Shown here in pieces: positions 35,754 to 44,800 of a stretch of 64,000 nucleotides of DNA. The notes beneath the pieces were generated by a model. It was not told the DNA's origin. It did no database searches and worked only from the letters and a program-made list of their open reading frames with translations. This DNA comes from an uncultured Bacteroidales bacterium (GTDB lineage: Bacteria > Bacteroidota > Bacteroidia > Bacteroidales > F082), in NCBI GenBank assembly GCA_947303395.1, contig CAMYYD010000005.1:116307-180306 (forward strand). Direction: 5' to 3'. A program made the position numbers and the translations under genes. Position 1 is the first letter of the stretch. Each line of letters opens with the position of its first letter.

Positions 35754-36860
35754 TTATTGTAGAGACGCACGGCCGTGCGTCTCTACAATTTTTCTGTACT
35801 GACAAACCTGCAGTTTCCCATCGCCATCGCGGAGATGGAAGCCGTTGCCGAGACAGTAGCGCCACATTTTGCATTTGGCGCAGTCGTCGGTTTTCATCCA
35901 CTGGTGGTCGCGGTATTTTTCAAAACGATTTTGCCAAACGTCCCAGAAACTGTCTTTATAGATGTTTCCCTGATGGTAGTCGGCGCGTATGCTCAGGCAG
36001 CCTGAGATGGAGCCATCAGCAAGGATTGAGGCCACGTTTATGCCCGCGCTGCATGAATAATAATGATTTCTGACCTCGCCTTCGTATCTTCCGAGGAAGC
36101 CGTCGCAGCCGTAATCAGCACGGATTCTGCTTTCTTGACGTGTTTGCTTGATGAATTCGAGCATCTCGACGAACTGCTCGTTCGAAAGCTGCAAATCATG
36201 GTCGTTAACGGCACGTCCGGAAGGGAAAACAGTAAACAACCGCCAGCGTTTGATTCCCAATGAAATCAAAAACTCTTTAAATTCAGGCAGATATTTTATT
36301 GTTCTTTGATTGACGCAAGTGATGACATCCCACGTCAAACCAGGGTGTTGTTTCATCGCTTCAACTGCAACAAGTACATTCTTGTAACTCAATGAGTTAC
36401 CGCGCATCCAGTTATGGTCGTCTTCATATCCGTCGAAGCTCACGGCTATTGATTTTAAACCGTTTTTTACATATTCGTCGAGTTTTTCTGGGGTGAGAAG
36501 CATGCCGTTGGTAACCATACCCCAGACGAAACCACGTTTCGATATTTCAAGTCCGCATTCAGCAAGGTCACGGCGCATGGTAGGCTCGCCACCGGTGGTG
36601 ATGACCATCACATTCGACGGGTCTTCATGAAGCTTTATCTCATCCAAAACCTTGAGAAAATCAGCCAAAGGCATGTCGTTTTGCTCAGAGAGCATGCGGC
36701 AGTCGCTGCCACAATGACGGCAGTTGAGGTTGCATCTTAAAGTGCATTCCCAGAAAAGCTGATGTAGCTCGTGTTCCTCCGTACGCTGCTGGAGGTTGAC
36801 ACGATTGAGCTCAAGTCTTACTCGCTTGTTAAAACCGAGTTTATTGTTTCTTTGGCTCAT
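35754..36860 (-). CDS. Radical SAM/SPASM enzyme of the rSAM/lipoprotein type (TIGR04133-like)
   Basis: A 368-aa radical SAM enzyme. The [4Fe-4S]-binding motif CNLNCRHC gives Cys43, Cys47 and Cys50; TTGGEPTMRRDL is the SAM-binding GGE region; the C-terminal SPASM domain has YYSCSAGINVASILADGSISGC and CAKCKMWRYCLGNG, for auxiliary clusters. The sequence fits the Bacteroidetes family I know as TIGR04133, named for its association with a small lipoprotein gene. SPASM enzymes usually modify peptides. The lipoprotein gene lies just upstream and overlaps it by 20 nt, making it the likely substrate (inference). The start is the ATG at 36860; the track's first codon is TTG. The last ten residues, VETHGRASLQ, are encoded by an inserted palindrome and are not part of the family. 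Confidence 0.88.
   Translation of the reverse strand: MSQRNNKLGFNKRVRLELNRVNLQQRTEEHELHQLFWECTLRCNLNCRHCGSDCRMLSEQNDMPLADFLKVLDEIKLHEDPSNVMVITTGGEPTMRRDLAECGLEISKRGFVWGMVTNGMLLTPEKLDEYVKNGLKSIAVSFDGYEDDHNWMRGNSLSYKNVLVAVEAMKQHPGLTWDVITCVNQRTIKYLPEFKEFLISLGIKRWRLFTVFPSGRAVNDHDLQLSNEQFVEMLEFIKQTRQESRIRADYGCDGFLGRYEGEVRNHYYSCSAGINVASILADGSISGCLSIRADYHQGNIYKDSFWDVWQNRFEKYRDHQWMKTDDCAKCKMWRYCLGNGFHLRDGDGKLQVCQYRKIVETHGRASLQ
35756..35789. repeat. VETHGRASL palindrome, copy 3 (perfect 34 nt; also a likely terminator)
   Basis: A perfect palindrome with half site ATTGTAGAGACGCACGG, flanked by A-run on the left and T-run on the right, between the convergent efflux channel and radical SAM genes. It supplies the last ten codons of the radical SAM gene in the same frame as the other two copies and could also serve as a bidirectional terminator. 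Confidence 0.93.
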
Positions 36861-37116
36861 CTTTGCCAAGACGGGCGTTAATTTCCTCTAATTGATTGCG
36901 CAGACGCTGTGTCTCCTTGCCGTATTCCTGTATGACCTCAGGCGAGCCGTAAACGCAGGCGCCTTCTCTGCTATTGATGATGCTCTGGATAGAGTCACGA
37001 TCATGAATCAGCTGAGCTCTTTCAGCTTTTGTCAAGCCTTTTGATGAGGTGCAAGCACCGAGGAATGCCAGTCCTGAAAGAATTCCGACCCAAATTGTTC
37101 GAGTGAGTTTTTTCAT
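36841..37116 (-). CDS. Small lipoprotein, probable partner/substrate of the radical SAM enzyme
   Basis: A 91-aa lipoprotein: signal MKKLTRTIWVGILSGLAFLGAC with lipid-anchor Cys22, then a helical, charged body (LTKAERAQLIHDRDSIQSI), the block REGACVYGSPE (residues 50-60, with the only other Cys, Cys54), and a second helix (ETQRLRNQLEEINARLG). The central block between two helices looks like a conserved target site. The 3' end overlaps the radical SAM ORF by 20 nt, so the two are translated together. The ATG at 37116 is chosen because the track's earlier start is a TTG inside the promoter. That Cys54 or nearby residues are modified is inference; nothing in the sequence proves it. Confidence 0.8.
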   Translation of the reverse strand: MKKLTRTIWVGILSGLAFLGACTSSKGLTKAERAQLIHDRDSIQSIINSREGACVYGSPEVIQEYGKETQRLRNQLEEINARLGKDEPKKQ

Positions 37117-37137
37117 TTTTTTGATGTTATAACACTG

Positions 37138-37145
37138 CAAAAATA
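37138..37145 (-). promoter_or_regulatory. Promoter -7 element of the lipoprotein-radical SAM operon
   Basis: The reverse strand reads TATTTTTG, about 21 nt upstream of the lipoprotein ATG and just after the GH89 stop codon, so the pair is transcribed separately from GH89. Confidence 0.6.
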
Positions 37146-37157
37146 CAATAATTTTTT

Positions 37158-39380
37158 TTATCTGTATCTCTTTTCTAATTCTTCGCGATATTTCTGTGCA
37201 ATCTCAAACGCCAGCGCCACTCCGTTGTTTGTCGGCTCCGCGCTGAAAGTGCCAAGACGTTCGCGCCACCATTGTCCTTCGTATTTACAGATGCGGTCGT
37301 GATAGGCACGCTCATCAAATTCTTCGCCGTTTGCGAACGCAGCATCCATATCCTTGAAGAACTCTTTCCAACGATAGGCGTAATATGTAGAAGTGAGTCC
37401 CGCCCAAGCACGGCTGGCGTATTCGTTCAACAAAGCGTCTTCCTCGCCCCAAGTGGTGATGATATTACGTGCATTGCTTTCGAAATAGTCTTTTTCTTCG
37501 TCAGTGTTACCGATGGCTCTCGCATCACGGATCCAGCGTCCGACAAGAAACGCGCTTTCTGAAGCAAGGATGGCGTCGGTGTCGTCGAGGACAGAGACCA
37601 TAGTCTTCTCAAGCTGCTGCATCTTTGCGAAATCGTTGTCTTTGTAGGCGTTCACGTAATCGATGTAGAGGTCGCTGAAATAGTTTCCAAGAAGCTGACG
37701 GGTGACATTCACGATGTCGAAATGACGAGTTCTTGTGTCGCAATCTGCTTTTAAAAGATTATCGAGAACATCCAAAAGAACTATGTTGCTGTATTTATAT
37801 GTCGGAGCAATGTAATACTGCCTGTAATCTTTGATATTTCCGGTGGTCGGGCGCTGGTTGATGCGCACTGTCTGACCTGGTGACGACACTTTGTTATAAA
37901 CACTGTCGGCAAGCAGTCGCCATGCCTCGCGCATGTGTGCGTCGACCTTTCCGGCACGCTGGTCAGCGAGGCATTCCACCCATCCGTCGATGTCTCTTGT
38001 CAATGGGTTGTCCCAAGCTTTCTCGAACACATATTCATACATGAACGGGTTGCAGTCGAAGCCCTCGAGAGTTGAGCCGATGCCAACGAAGTTGTCGCCG
38101 CCCGCCTCGAAAGCGTGTTCGATACGCTCGTTGACGATATTTAGATTGCCTGCGAGCATCGAGTTTCCGCCGAAGTTGCCGAGGTAGCACCAGATGTACG
38201 GTACACCATAATAAGCGTTGGTGCGCTCCCACACTGGCTGGCGTTCGCAGTAATAGTCGAGCATGATATGTCTGTCGATAGGCATTGAGGTGATGTAAGC
38301 CTCGATGCGGTTGTCGACTTCCCAATATTGGCGCTCGTTCCAGAAAAGCCATGCCATCTCGAGCCATTTCGCATCCGGGTCGGCAGCCTCGAGTGATTCA
38401 TACACCTGACGGCTCACACGGGCGAGGTATTCAGGCTCCCAGCTTGGCGGGATGAGCTCGTTGAAGATATCGATACCATAGATATGATTTGTGCCATAAA
38501 ACTCGGTCTGTTTTGCGATGAATCTCTTCTGTATCTCGGTGTAAAGCGGGTCGAGCGGGTCGAGGAACTTGCACCAGCAGGTGCTGTCGAAGCCAGCCCA
38601 ATCGCCGAGCGATGCCAACGGAGCGTCAGGATACAGCCTCGTGATGCATGGAGGCACATGGCCTGCAAAACCTGGCAAAACAGGTTTCATGTTAAGTTCT
38701 CTTTCGCGTGCCACAATCTGTTTCTGCAACTCCTTCTGATTCTCAAGCCACACCATCGGCAGCGGTCCACCCCAACGGTCGATATTCTGCATTCTGTGCC
38801 ATGGCAAGTGCGCCGGACCGGTGAAATAGCTGCGTATCTCTTCGTCAGTCAAGCCCAAATCACGCCACACCTCGTACCAAACCGACTCCTGTCCGGTGAT
38901 TGCGAGCGGCAGGTTGATGCCGTTGAGTGCCATCCAGTCGATGAAATGCTCCCATTGCGACCAGTTCCACCATGGCATGGTGTATCCGAAGGTGCAGTAA
39001 TTCAGGAAGAAACGGTCAGGAACACGGGCGTTGAGACGCATTTTTTTATCAACAACAGGCATCTTACGAGGAATCTCAAGTTTTTCAGTCTCAAACCACG
39101 AATATTGAGCCTTGCAATAATATTTAAGGTAATGGTTTAATCCCACTGCCATGCTGTTGGCGTTGTTGCCACGAATCACGAGGTCCTTGCCCATGGTTTC
39201 AATCTCGAAACAGTCGTTTTCGGTATCTGTAATCCGTTCAAGCACAATATGTTTCGAATATTCCGGCACCACACGGTTTACCAGCCCGCGCATAGCGATA
39301 ATCTCCGAATCTGTTTCTTTTTTACCACATGAGAAGCAAAGCAAAATGCTTACAATAGCAATGAGAAATAATTTTTTCAT
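37158..39380 (-). CDS. Alpha-N-acetylglucosaminidase (GH89, NAGLU family) lipoprotein
   Basis: GH89 enzymes release alpha-linked N-acetylglucosamine from glycans such as heparan sulfate or class III mucin. The 740-aa product has a lipoprotein signal (LLCFSCGKK), an N-terminal NAGLU domain, the TIM barrel with NYCTFGYTMPWWNWSQWEHFIDWMA-type sequence and IFNELIPPSWEP, and a C-terminal helical domain (WKEFFKDMDAAFANGEEFDE). The Glu in FNEL and the Glu in TLEGFDCNP match the two catalytic glutamates of human NAGLU by motif. It is monocistronic with its own promoter and no SusC/D partners. Presence suggests host-glycan use. Confidence 0.95.
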   Translation of the reverse strand: MKKLFLIAIVSILLCFSCGKKETDSEIIAMRGLVNRVVPEYSKHIVLERITDTENDCFEIETMGKDLVIRGNNANSMAVGLNHYLKYYCKAQYSWFETEKLEIPRKMPVVDKKMRLNARVPDRFFLNYCTFGYTMPWWNWSQWEHFIDWMALNGINLPLAITGQESVWYEVWRDLGLTDEEIRSYFTGPAHLPWHRMQNIDRWGGPLPMVWLENQKELQKQIVARERELNMKPVLPGFAGHVPPCITRLYPDAPLASLGDWAGFDSTCWCKFLDPLDPLYTEIQKRFIAKQTEFYGTNHIYGIDIFNELIPPSWEPEYLARVSRQVYESLEAADPDAKWLEMAWLFWNERQYWEVDNRIEAYITSMPIDRHIMLDYYCERQPVWERTNAYYGVPYIWCYLGNFGGNSMLAGNLNIVNERIEHAFEAGGDNFVGIGSTLEGFDCNPFMYEYVFEKAWDNPLTRDIDGWVECLADQRAGKVDAHMREAWRLLADSVYNKVSSPGQTVRINQRPTTGNIKDYRQYYIAPTYKYSNIVLLDVLDNLLKADCDTRTRHFDIVNVTRQLLGNYFSDLYIDYVNAYKDNDFAKMQQLEKTMVSVLDDTDAILASESAFLVGRWIRDARAIGNTDEEKDYFESNARNIITTWGEEDALLNEYASRAWAGLTSTYYAYRWKEFFKDMDAAFANGEEFDERAYHDRICKYEGQWWRERLGTFSAEPTNNGVALAFEIAQKYREELEKRYR

Positions 39381-39398
39381 AGTAAAAATTTATTTCCG

Positions 39399-39406
39399 CA
39401 AATATA
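39399..39406 (-). promoter_or_regulatory. Promoter -7 element of the GH89 gene
   Basis: The reverse strand reads TATATTTG, an exact TAnnTTTG match about 19 nt upstream of the GH89 ATG. Confidence 0.6.
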
Positions 39407-39444
39407 ATGCTTTTTTACACTAAATTATACTAAAATTTCACATT

Positions 39445-40077
39445 TTAATCATTTGCCATTATCGAATCGACATAATGTTGCCTGTCATCGAAGGAAATGT
39501 CGTGGAAGCAATAGACATCATTCCAGAGGTAGGTGCGGTGGCCGGCGCGGTACAGGGTGAATGTTTCGGCGTTCACCATGAAATCGGCTTGCCCCATTGC
39601 CCAGTCTGATTCGAAACGGAAAAACGGAGTGTTGCCGTCGATGTCTTTTTTACACGACGTGAGTTGCCTCAGATAGGGCTTGGTGTCGATAAACGGAATG
39701 GGATGTAAGTAGAACCATGCCATGCTGAGACAATCCCAGTGGAGGCTTTTGATTTCGGGATTCTCCTTTGTGACAACATAATGGTTGAAGTTATCGGTGA
39801 AGAACACCATAGAGTTCTCTCCATCGTATTTTATGATGACATCGTAGGTCGGGCCGTCTTGGAGCATGTTGGACTCTTCCAACCGAAGCACGCTTAGATG
39901 GAACGACACCCATTGATGCTCTTCGGCGAATGCAAGCGACTGGCTCACGAAAGCGGAGTCTGGGTTGATGTGGGGCTCAGGCGTTGCCGCCTGCTGCGTT
40001 TCGACCATGTTGTTTACACAACAAAACGCAGCAAGCAGCAAACATACAGTTGATATTATTAATTTGAAATGTTTCAT
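39445..40077 (-). CDS. Exported protein of unknown function
   Basis: I do not recognise this 210-aa protein. It has an N-terminal signal (MKHFKLIISTVCLLLAAFC), possibly a lipoprotein signal with Cys19 or Cys20, then a compact beta-rich sequence (HLSVLRLEES, YDVIIKYDGENSMVFF, FFRFESDWAMGQADFMVN). The last part contains aromatic-rich YLWNDVYCFHDISF. It is the last gene of the minus-strand operon, and its ATG overlaps the upstream stop codon (ATGA), so it is translationally coupled to the T9SS protein before it. It may assist or bind that protein, but this is only inferred from coupling. Confidence 0.7.
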   Translation of the reverse strand: MKHFKLIISTVCLLLAAFCCVNNMVETQQAATPEPHINPDSAFVSQSLAFAEEHQWVSFHLSVLRLEESNMLQDGPTYDVIIKYDGENSMVFFTDNFNHYVVTKENPEIKSLHWDCLSMAWFYLHPIPFIDTKPYLRQLTSCKKDIDGNTPFFRFESDWAMGQADFMVNAETFTLYRAGHRTYLWNDVYCFHDISFDDRQHYVDSIMAND

Positions 40078-41738
40078 TCTTTAATGATTCGTTCTATGAA
40101 CTCCGAACCGTCGGACATTCGCAGTTTGATCAGGTATAAACCCGGGGTGAGGTTGGCGAGGTTTATTGTTTCAAAATTATCATTTTGTGATAATAATAAT
40201 CGGCCGTCGATGGAATAGATTTTGACGAATTCACATTCATTATCATCTGAAAAACTGATATTCAAAATGTTATTGGCCGGGTTAGGATGAATCTCCAAGC
40301 TAACCGCATTTTCGTTATCCTCAATTTCCCCGACATTGTCGTAGTCGAAGATGTCGGTGATGTGATAAACCCAGAAGTTTATGCCAGAGCCAGGCATATT
40401 TGCGTTGTAAGGGCAGTTGATATCGTAAGTTTCCCAGCCGGGTTCATAATGTGTCATTTGCGATGCAATGGTGTATTCCTTGTCGTTATGCTTTATCACA
40501 TCGCGTGGGTAAGTACCTGTATAGAGATTATTGCTGTTGCCTGCTATTCTTTCCCATAGCAGTTCTCCGTTATGGTCAACACGGAATATCCAGCTTACCT
40601 CACGGTGCAAGCCGATGTAGTAATGCGGGTCGTATTGCATCAGACAAGAGCTTTGCACGTCGCCATCGATTGAATGTGTGGCTGCGAACACTGTAAAGCC
40701 ACCGTCATTGTTTTGGAACACTTTGATGGCGGAGTCACTTGCTCTACCACCGTAGCATCTGCACCAAATAATGTTGAAGTCAAAGTCTGTCTTTATCAAA
40801 TAAGCATCAGTCAGTCTTGGGTGAGTTGGCATACCGGCGTGATACCCAAGATGGTATCCGGCACCTTCAAAGTCGCCATCGTCAGCAGTTGTATCACCAT
40901 ATAATAGATATCCATCTTCTAATACGATGACACCATTGATATTGGTATAGTAATGGTCGCTTCCATAACAGAAGCTCCATTCCACATTGCCGTTAGGGTC
41001 GAGTTTGACGAGATAAGGGATGCCGTTAACTTTCTGGTGCTCCTCGCACATCATATTGCCTTTGCCTGGGACAATATTTGTGATTGCCATCAAGAAACCT
41101 CCATCGTCTGTTTGCTGAATACTACTAACAAATTCGCAACCTGTTGTTCCAACACTGGTCTCCCATACCATGTCGCCATTGTCGTCAATTCTTATCACCC
41201 ATACATCGGCACTGCCTCCCCAATAGTGAGATATATCGCCTCCTGCCTGGTTGTATGGTGCACAGCCAACGAAACCTCCATCAAATGTTGCGCAACCCCT
41301 GAATACTCCATTAGTTCTTCCGAAAGAATTCCCATAAGCCCTTTCCCAGATAGTGTTGCCATCTACATCAATTCGCCTGAACCCGACATTGCCCCAATGG
41401 GCATTAGGATATAACAGAAGGTCCTGATACATCATAATATAATCTCCATCAGTTAATCTATCCATATCTTCTACGCCGTTATCATTATCTGTGTTTTTGA
41501 TTTTTTGCCAGATGGTATCACCGTTATTGTCTATTCGTAATGTCACACCTTTTGTTGTTCTGTAAGTTGGATCGTCACAGTACTGACCTGTAACAATGAA
41601 CCCGTCTTCAGTTTCAGAAATAGCTAAAACAATGTCGTCTTCCTCGGTTCCATAGCAGTTTTGCCAATCAATTCTGTATTGGCAGAAAGATGTGATACTT
41701 GTAAGAATAACTATAACGAGTAATAAATATTTTTTCAT
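40074..41738 (-). CDS. T9SS-secreted protein with propeller-like repeats
   Basis: A 554-aa secreted protein. Signal peptide MKKYLLLVIVILTSITSFCQ; then repeated units of about 50-60 residues with a pattern like YGTEEDDIVLAISETEDGFIVTG, DNNGDTIWQ, DDNGDMVWETSVG, QTDDGGFLMAI and NGELLWERIAG, which suggest a beta-propeller; then a type A sorting domain from IHPNPANNILNISF to the end (ANLTPGLYLIKLR). No catalytic signature is visible. The ORF track extends 18 codons upstream without signal features; the ATG at 41738 is preferred. It follows the giant papain-like gene after a stem-loop. Confidence 0.8.
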   Translation of the reverse strand: MKKYLLLVIVILTSITSFCQYRIDWQNCYGTEEDDIVLAISETEDGFIVTGQYCDDPTYRTTKGVTLRIDNNGDTIWQKIKNTDNDNGVEDMDRLTDGDYIMMYQDLLLYPNAHWGNVGFRRIDVDGNTIWERAYGNSFGRTNGVFRGCATFDGGFVGCAPYNQAGGDISHYWGGSADVWVIRIDDNGDMVWETSVGTTGCEFVSSIQQTDDGGFLMAITNIVPGKGNMMCEEHQKVNGIPYLVKLDPNGNVEWSFCYGSDHYYTNINGVIVLEDGYLLYGDTTADDGDFEGAGYHLGYHAGMPTHPRLTDAYLIKTDFDFNIIWCRCYGGRASDSAIKVFQNNDGGFTVFAATHSIDGDVQSSCLMQYDPHYYIGLHREVSWIFRVDHNGELLWERIAGNSNNLYTGTYPRDVIKHNDKEYTIASQMTHYEPGWETYDINCPYNANMPGSGINFWVYHITDIFDYDNVGEIEDNENAVSLEIHPNPANNILNISFSDDNECEFVKIYSIDGRLLLSQNDNFETINLANLTPGLYLIKLRMSDGSEFIERIIKE

Positions 41739-41763
41739 GTCACATTGTTTTAATATTGGCAAT

Positions 41764-41790
41764 GGTCTCCAGAAGTCATGTCTGGAGACC
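41764..41790. terminator. 10-bp hairpin between the papain-like and propeller genes
   Basis: GGTCTCCAGA and its exact complement TCTGGAGACC with a 7-nt loop. It lies 17 nt after the papain-like gene's stop within an apparent operon and lacks a strong T-run, so it may be a partial terminator or mRNA-stabilising hairpin. Confidence 0.55.
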
Positions 41791-41806
41791 AATTATCGAT
41801 ATATTA

Positions 41807-44800
41807 TTATCTTATTACAACTACTTTTTCAGTTAAACGGTGTTCTTCGCACTTTATTGTCAGAATATACACACCAACCGGCAGCTTCTGCAAGTTGATT
41901 ACATTCTGCCCGCGATCACCATGCACATTATGTGTGTAAACCTCCAAGCCCATGCTATCGGTGAGAGTGATGACAGCGTTGTTGAAGCCTTTTGGGAGGG
42001 TGTAGTCAACCGCCACCCATGTGTTTGCCGGGTTAGGGTTGAGTTTCAAAGACAATCCCATGGCTCGACTAATGTCGTCTTCAGTATAAGTCGTCTTGCC
42101 TACACCTCTGCCGTTGGAGGATATTGATGGTTGCGGACATTCCTCGTCAAATTCATTATAAATGGTGAGCAATGATTTTGCCATTGCCTGTGATGTGCCT
42201 TTGCCATTATATGCTATGTCGTCAACAAGGCTCTTTTCCGTTGCGTTTAGCTGCATTGTGGTTCTACCATCTTGTACCAGAGCCCTATATAGAGTTATAA
42301 GTTGCATATAATCGTTATGGTCAACAAGATCATCACCTTCGAGGTTGTACAGAGTTGGAAGCATATTGGCAAGAGTAAAAGCGTCGTCGAAATCGCCTTC
42401 TGCCATGTAAATTGATATAATGTCTCTATCGCCACCGATATCTTGGAGGTTGCCGAGCCAAGTCACAAGGTCGTTTCTGTCGATTATGCTGTCGTTCATT
42501 ATGCTGCGGATGATGTCGCCTGCAGCTTTCTGGGCTTCGTGGTTGTAACGTGCCATATTCGACAGAAGCACTGTTCTTGCCGAAGTGCCGCTAGCCACCT
42601 CATGCAGGATATCAATCATATAGTCGGGCAAAGGAGTGTTTTTGTTAGCCATATAATCGATAAGTTCGTCGTTTTTGAGCTCATCGGGGTTTGACAGGAG
42701 TATTTCAAAGAGTACCGACACAGGAAGCACATCGTCACGGTCAGCGGCAGCGTAAAGCACACTTTCAGAAAGATAAGGTGATGTGCTAAGAAGCTTTGAA
42801 CGCAGATTCCACATGTCTTCCGGTTGTGCAGCTTCTACTTCCGACACAGTGTTTGTTGTACTTCCACCATCCATACGGCTGTCATAAACAGCTTTTAGGC
42901 TGTTGTAGATATTCTGTGATTCGTTGAATTGTTGCTCTGCCTGTTGGCGTCTTTGTGGCGGTAATACGGGCGATACAGGATTATTGCCTCCGCCATAATT
43001 AGAAGGGCAGTTATTAGAACCTAATGTGTTATGCGGGCTGACCCTATCATTTATTTTATCCGGATTAGGCGTGGCACCTTCTGTAAACGGATTATAGTAG
43101 TAATCTACAAGAATGCCTTCATTATAGAAATGGTAATTAGCATTTTCGCTGAATGTGTTACTTGCAGGGATTTCCATGCTTCCTTGTGACCTTTGGATAC
43201 CCTCTATTGGTTCTGCATTGACATAGAAGTCTATCTCATTACCGTCGTTATCATTGCAGCTGTAAGTGAGTCCTGGAGTTTTTGGATTAACACTCCATCT
43301 ATTCCTTCCTACAGCTATATTTCCACAATACAAACCTTCGAAAGTGTTTCGGTATAGTTCGTTTACAGCTTCGGAGTTTTTAACAATTACTCCGTAGTTG
43401 TTTCCTTCAACGGCGTTGTCGCCTTTTGTGAAAGTGTTCTCTTCGATTATAAATCCTCTTGTGCTATTAAAAAAGATTCCGGCGTTGCATGTCCTGCTGT
43501 CGTCATGTCCAACGGTGAAAGTTGAGTTCAGTACCGTTGCAAAGCTTGGTTCAATGGCGAACACGCCAAAATCATTGTTGCTGAACTCACAGTCTTTGAC
43601 AGTGAATGTTTTCGGACCTCCGGCACCGTCTATAACGGAATAGGCTCCAGCATGGAATCCTTTGAATGTGGACTTTTTATCAACCTGAGTAGTTCCGTTA
43701 TGATAATAACTGTAAATGCCGTCAACAGTGAAGCCAGCGTTATAAGCAGCAATAGCTTCAGTCCAGTAACTCACATTATCGATACGGACAGGTCCGCCAC
43801 CGCCACCGCCGCCACCATCATCCACTTCAATTGAGAAGTCGCATCCATGGAATTTAACACCTGTCACATTTGCCAAATCAACGTGCTTGTAGAATGTTTC
43901 CGCACCACTGTATGATTCGTTAATTTTAAAACTGCATTTTGTGAAAACGGCGTTATAATTTAAAATATTCCCATTTGGTGCAGTTTGATTGTAATTCATT
44001 GCGTGAATGGCTTTGGCATTGTTTTCGAAAGTGCAGTTCCTGGCATGAATAATACCGCCAGTAGAATTCCAATGATTTGGATTACGTAAATCGACAGCAC
44101 ATACAGCATTTTTAATTTTGGCATTGTTTTTCATTTCCAAATAGCCTTGATAATAGTTCCCGTTGTATGACAACTGGTCTTTAGTGTTGTCACCCCATAC
44201 TTGTATTCCTTGCCACATGTCGTTGTTGCAATAACAATCCAATGTGCAGCCGTCCAGAATCAGTTTGCCACCTGGTTTGACGATTATTTTTGATTCAGGA
44301 AGCATCCTTAGTGTGATACCAAAACTGTTGCCTTTGGTAATGGTAAGTTTGGCACCATCTTCAATGATGATATCATTTTCAATAATTTTATTAGTTCCAA
44401 AACTCTCTCTATCCCATACAACATCAGCAGTTATTATGGTAGGGTTGTCATTGTGCAATAATGGTCTTATAGTAATGTTGTCAATTGCTATATCAGGATC
44501 GGTGAAATTTCCATAATTACCAACTTTGCATGAAAAACCAATCTGTTCAATATCCGAGGTATAATAGATTGTACAATGTTGCCATTCTGTTCCAGCATCC
44601 CCTTTATTAACTGTTTTGTCTATCCGTAGATCGCCACCTTTTCTCTTCTTGAAAATACATAATTCAGCATCATTATCTTGAGATCTCATGTGATAGTAGA
44701 AGTCTACACAAAAACCACAACCACCATAATTACTAAAATCAATGGGCGGAGATACAACTGGTGTTGAAAGAGATATATCTGATGCTTTTGAGCCTTCCAC

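Noticed and set aside
38484-39140. 218-aa plus-strand ORF opposite the GH89 gene
   Set aside because: Antisense frame of a clearly recognised enzyme; low-complexity translation without domain signs.
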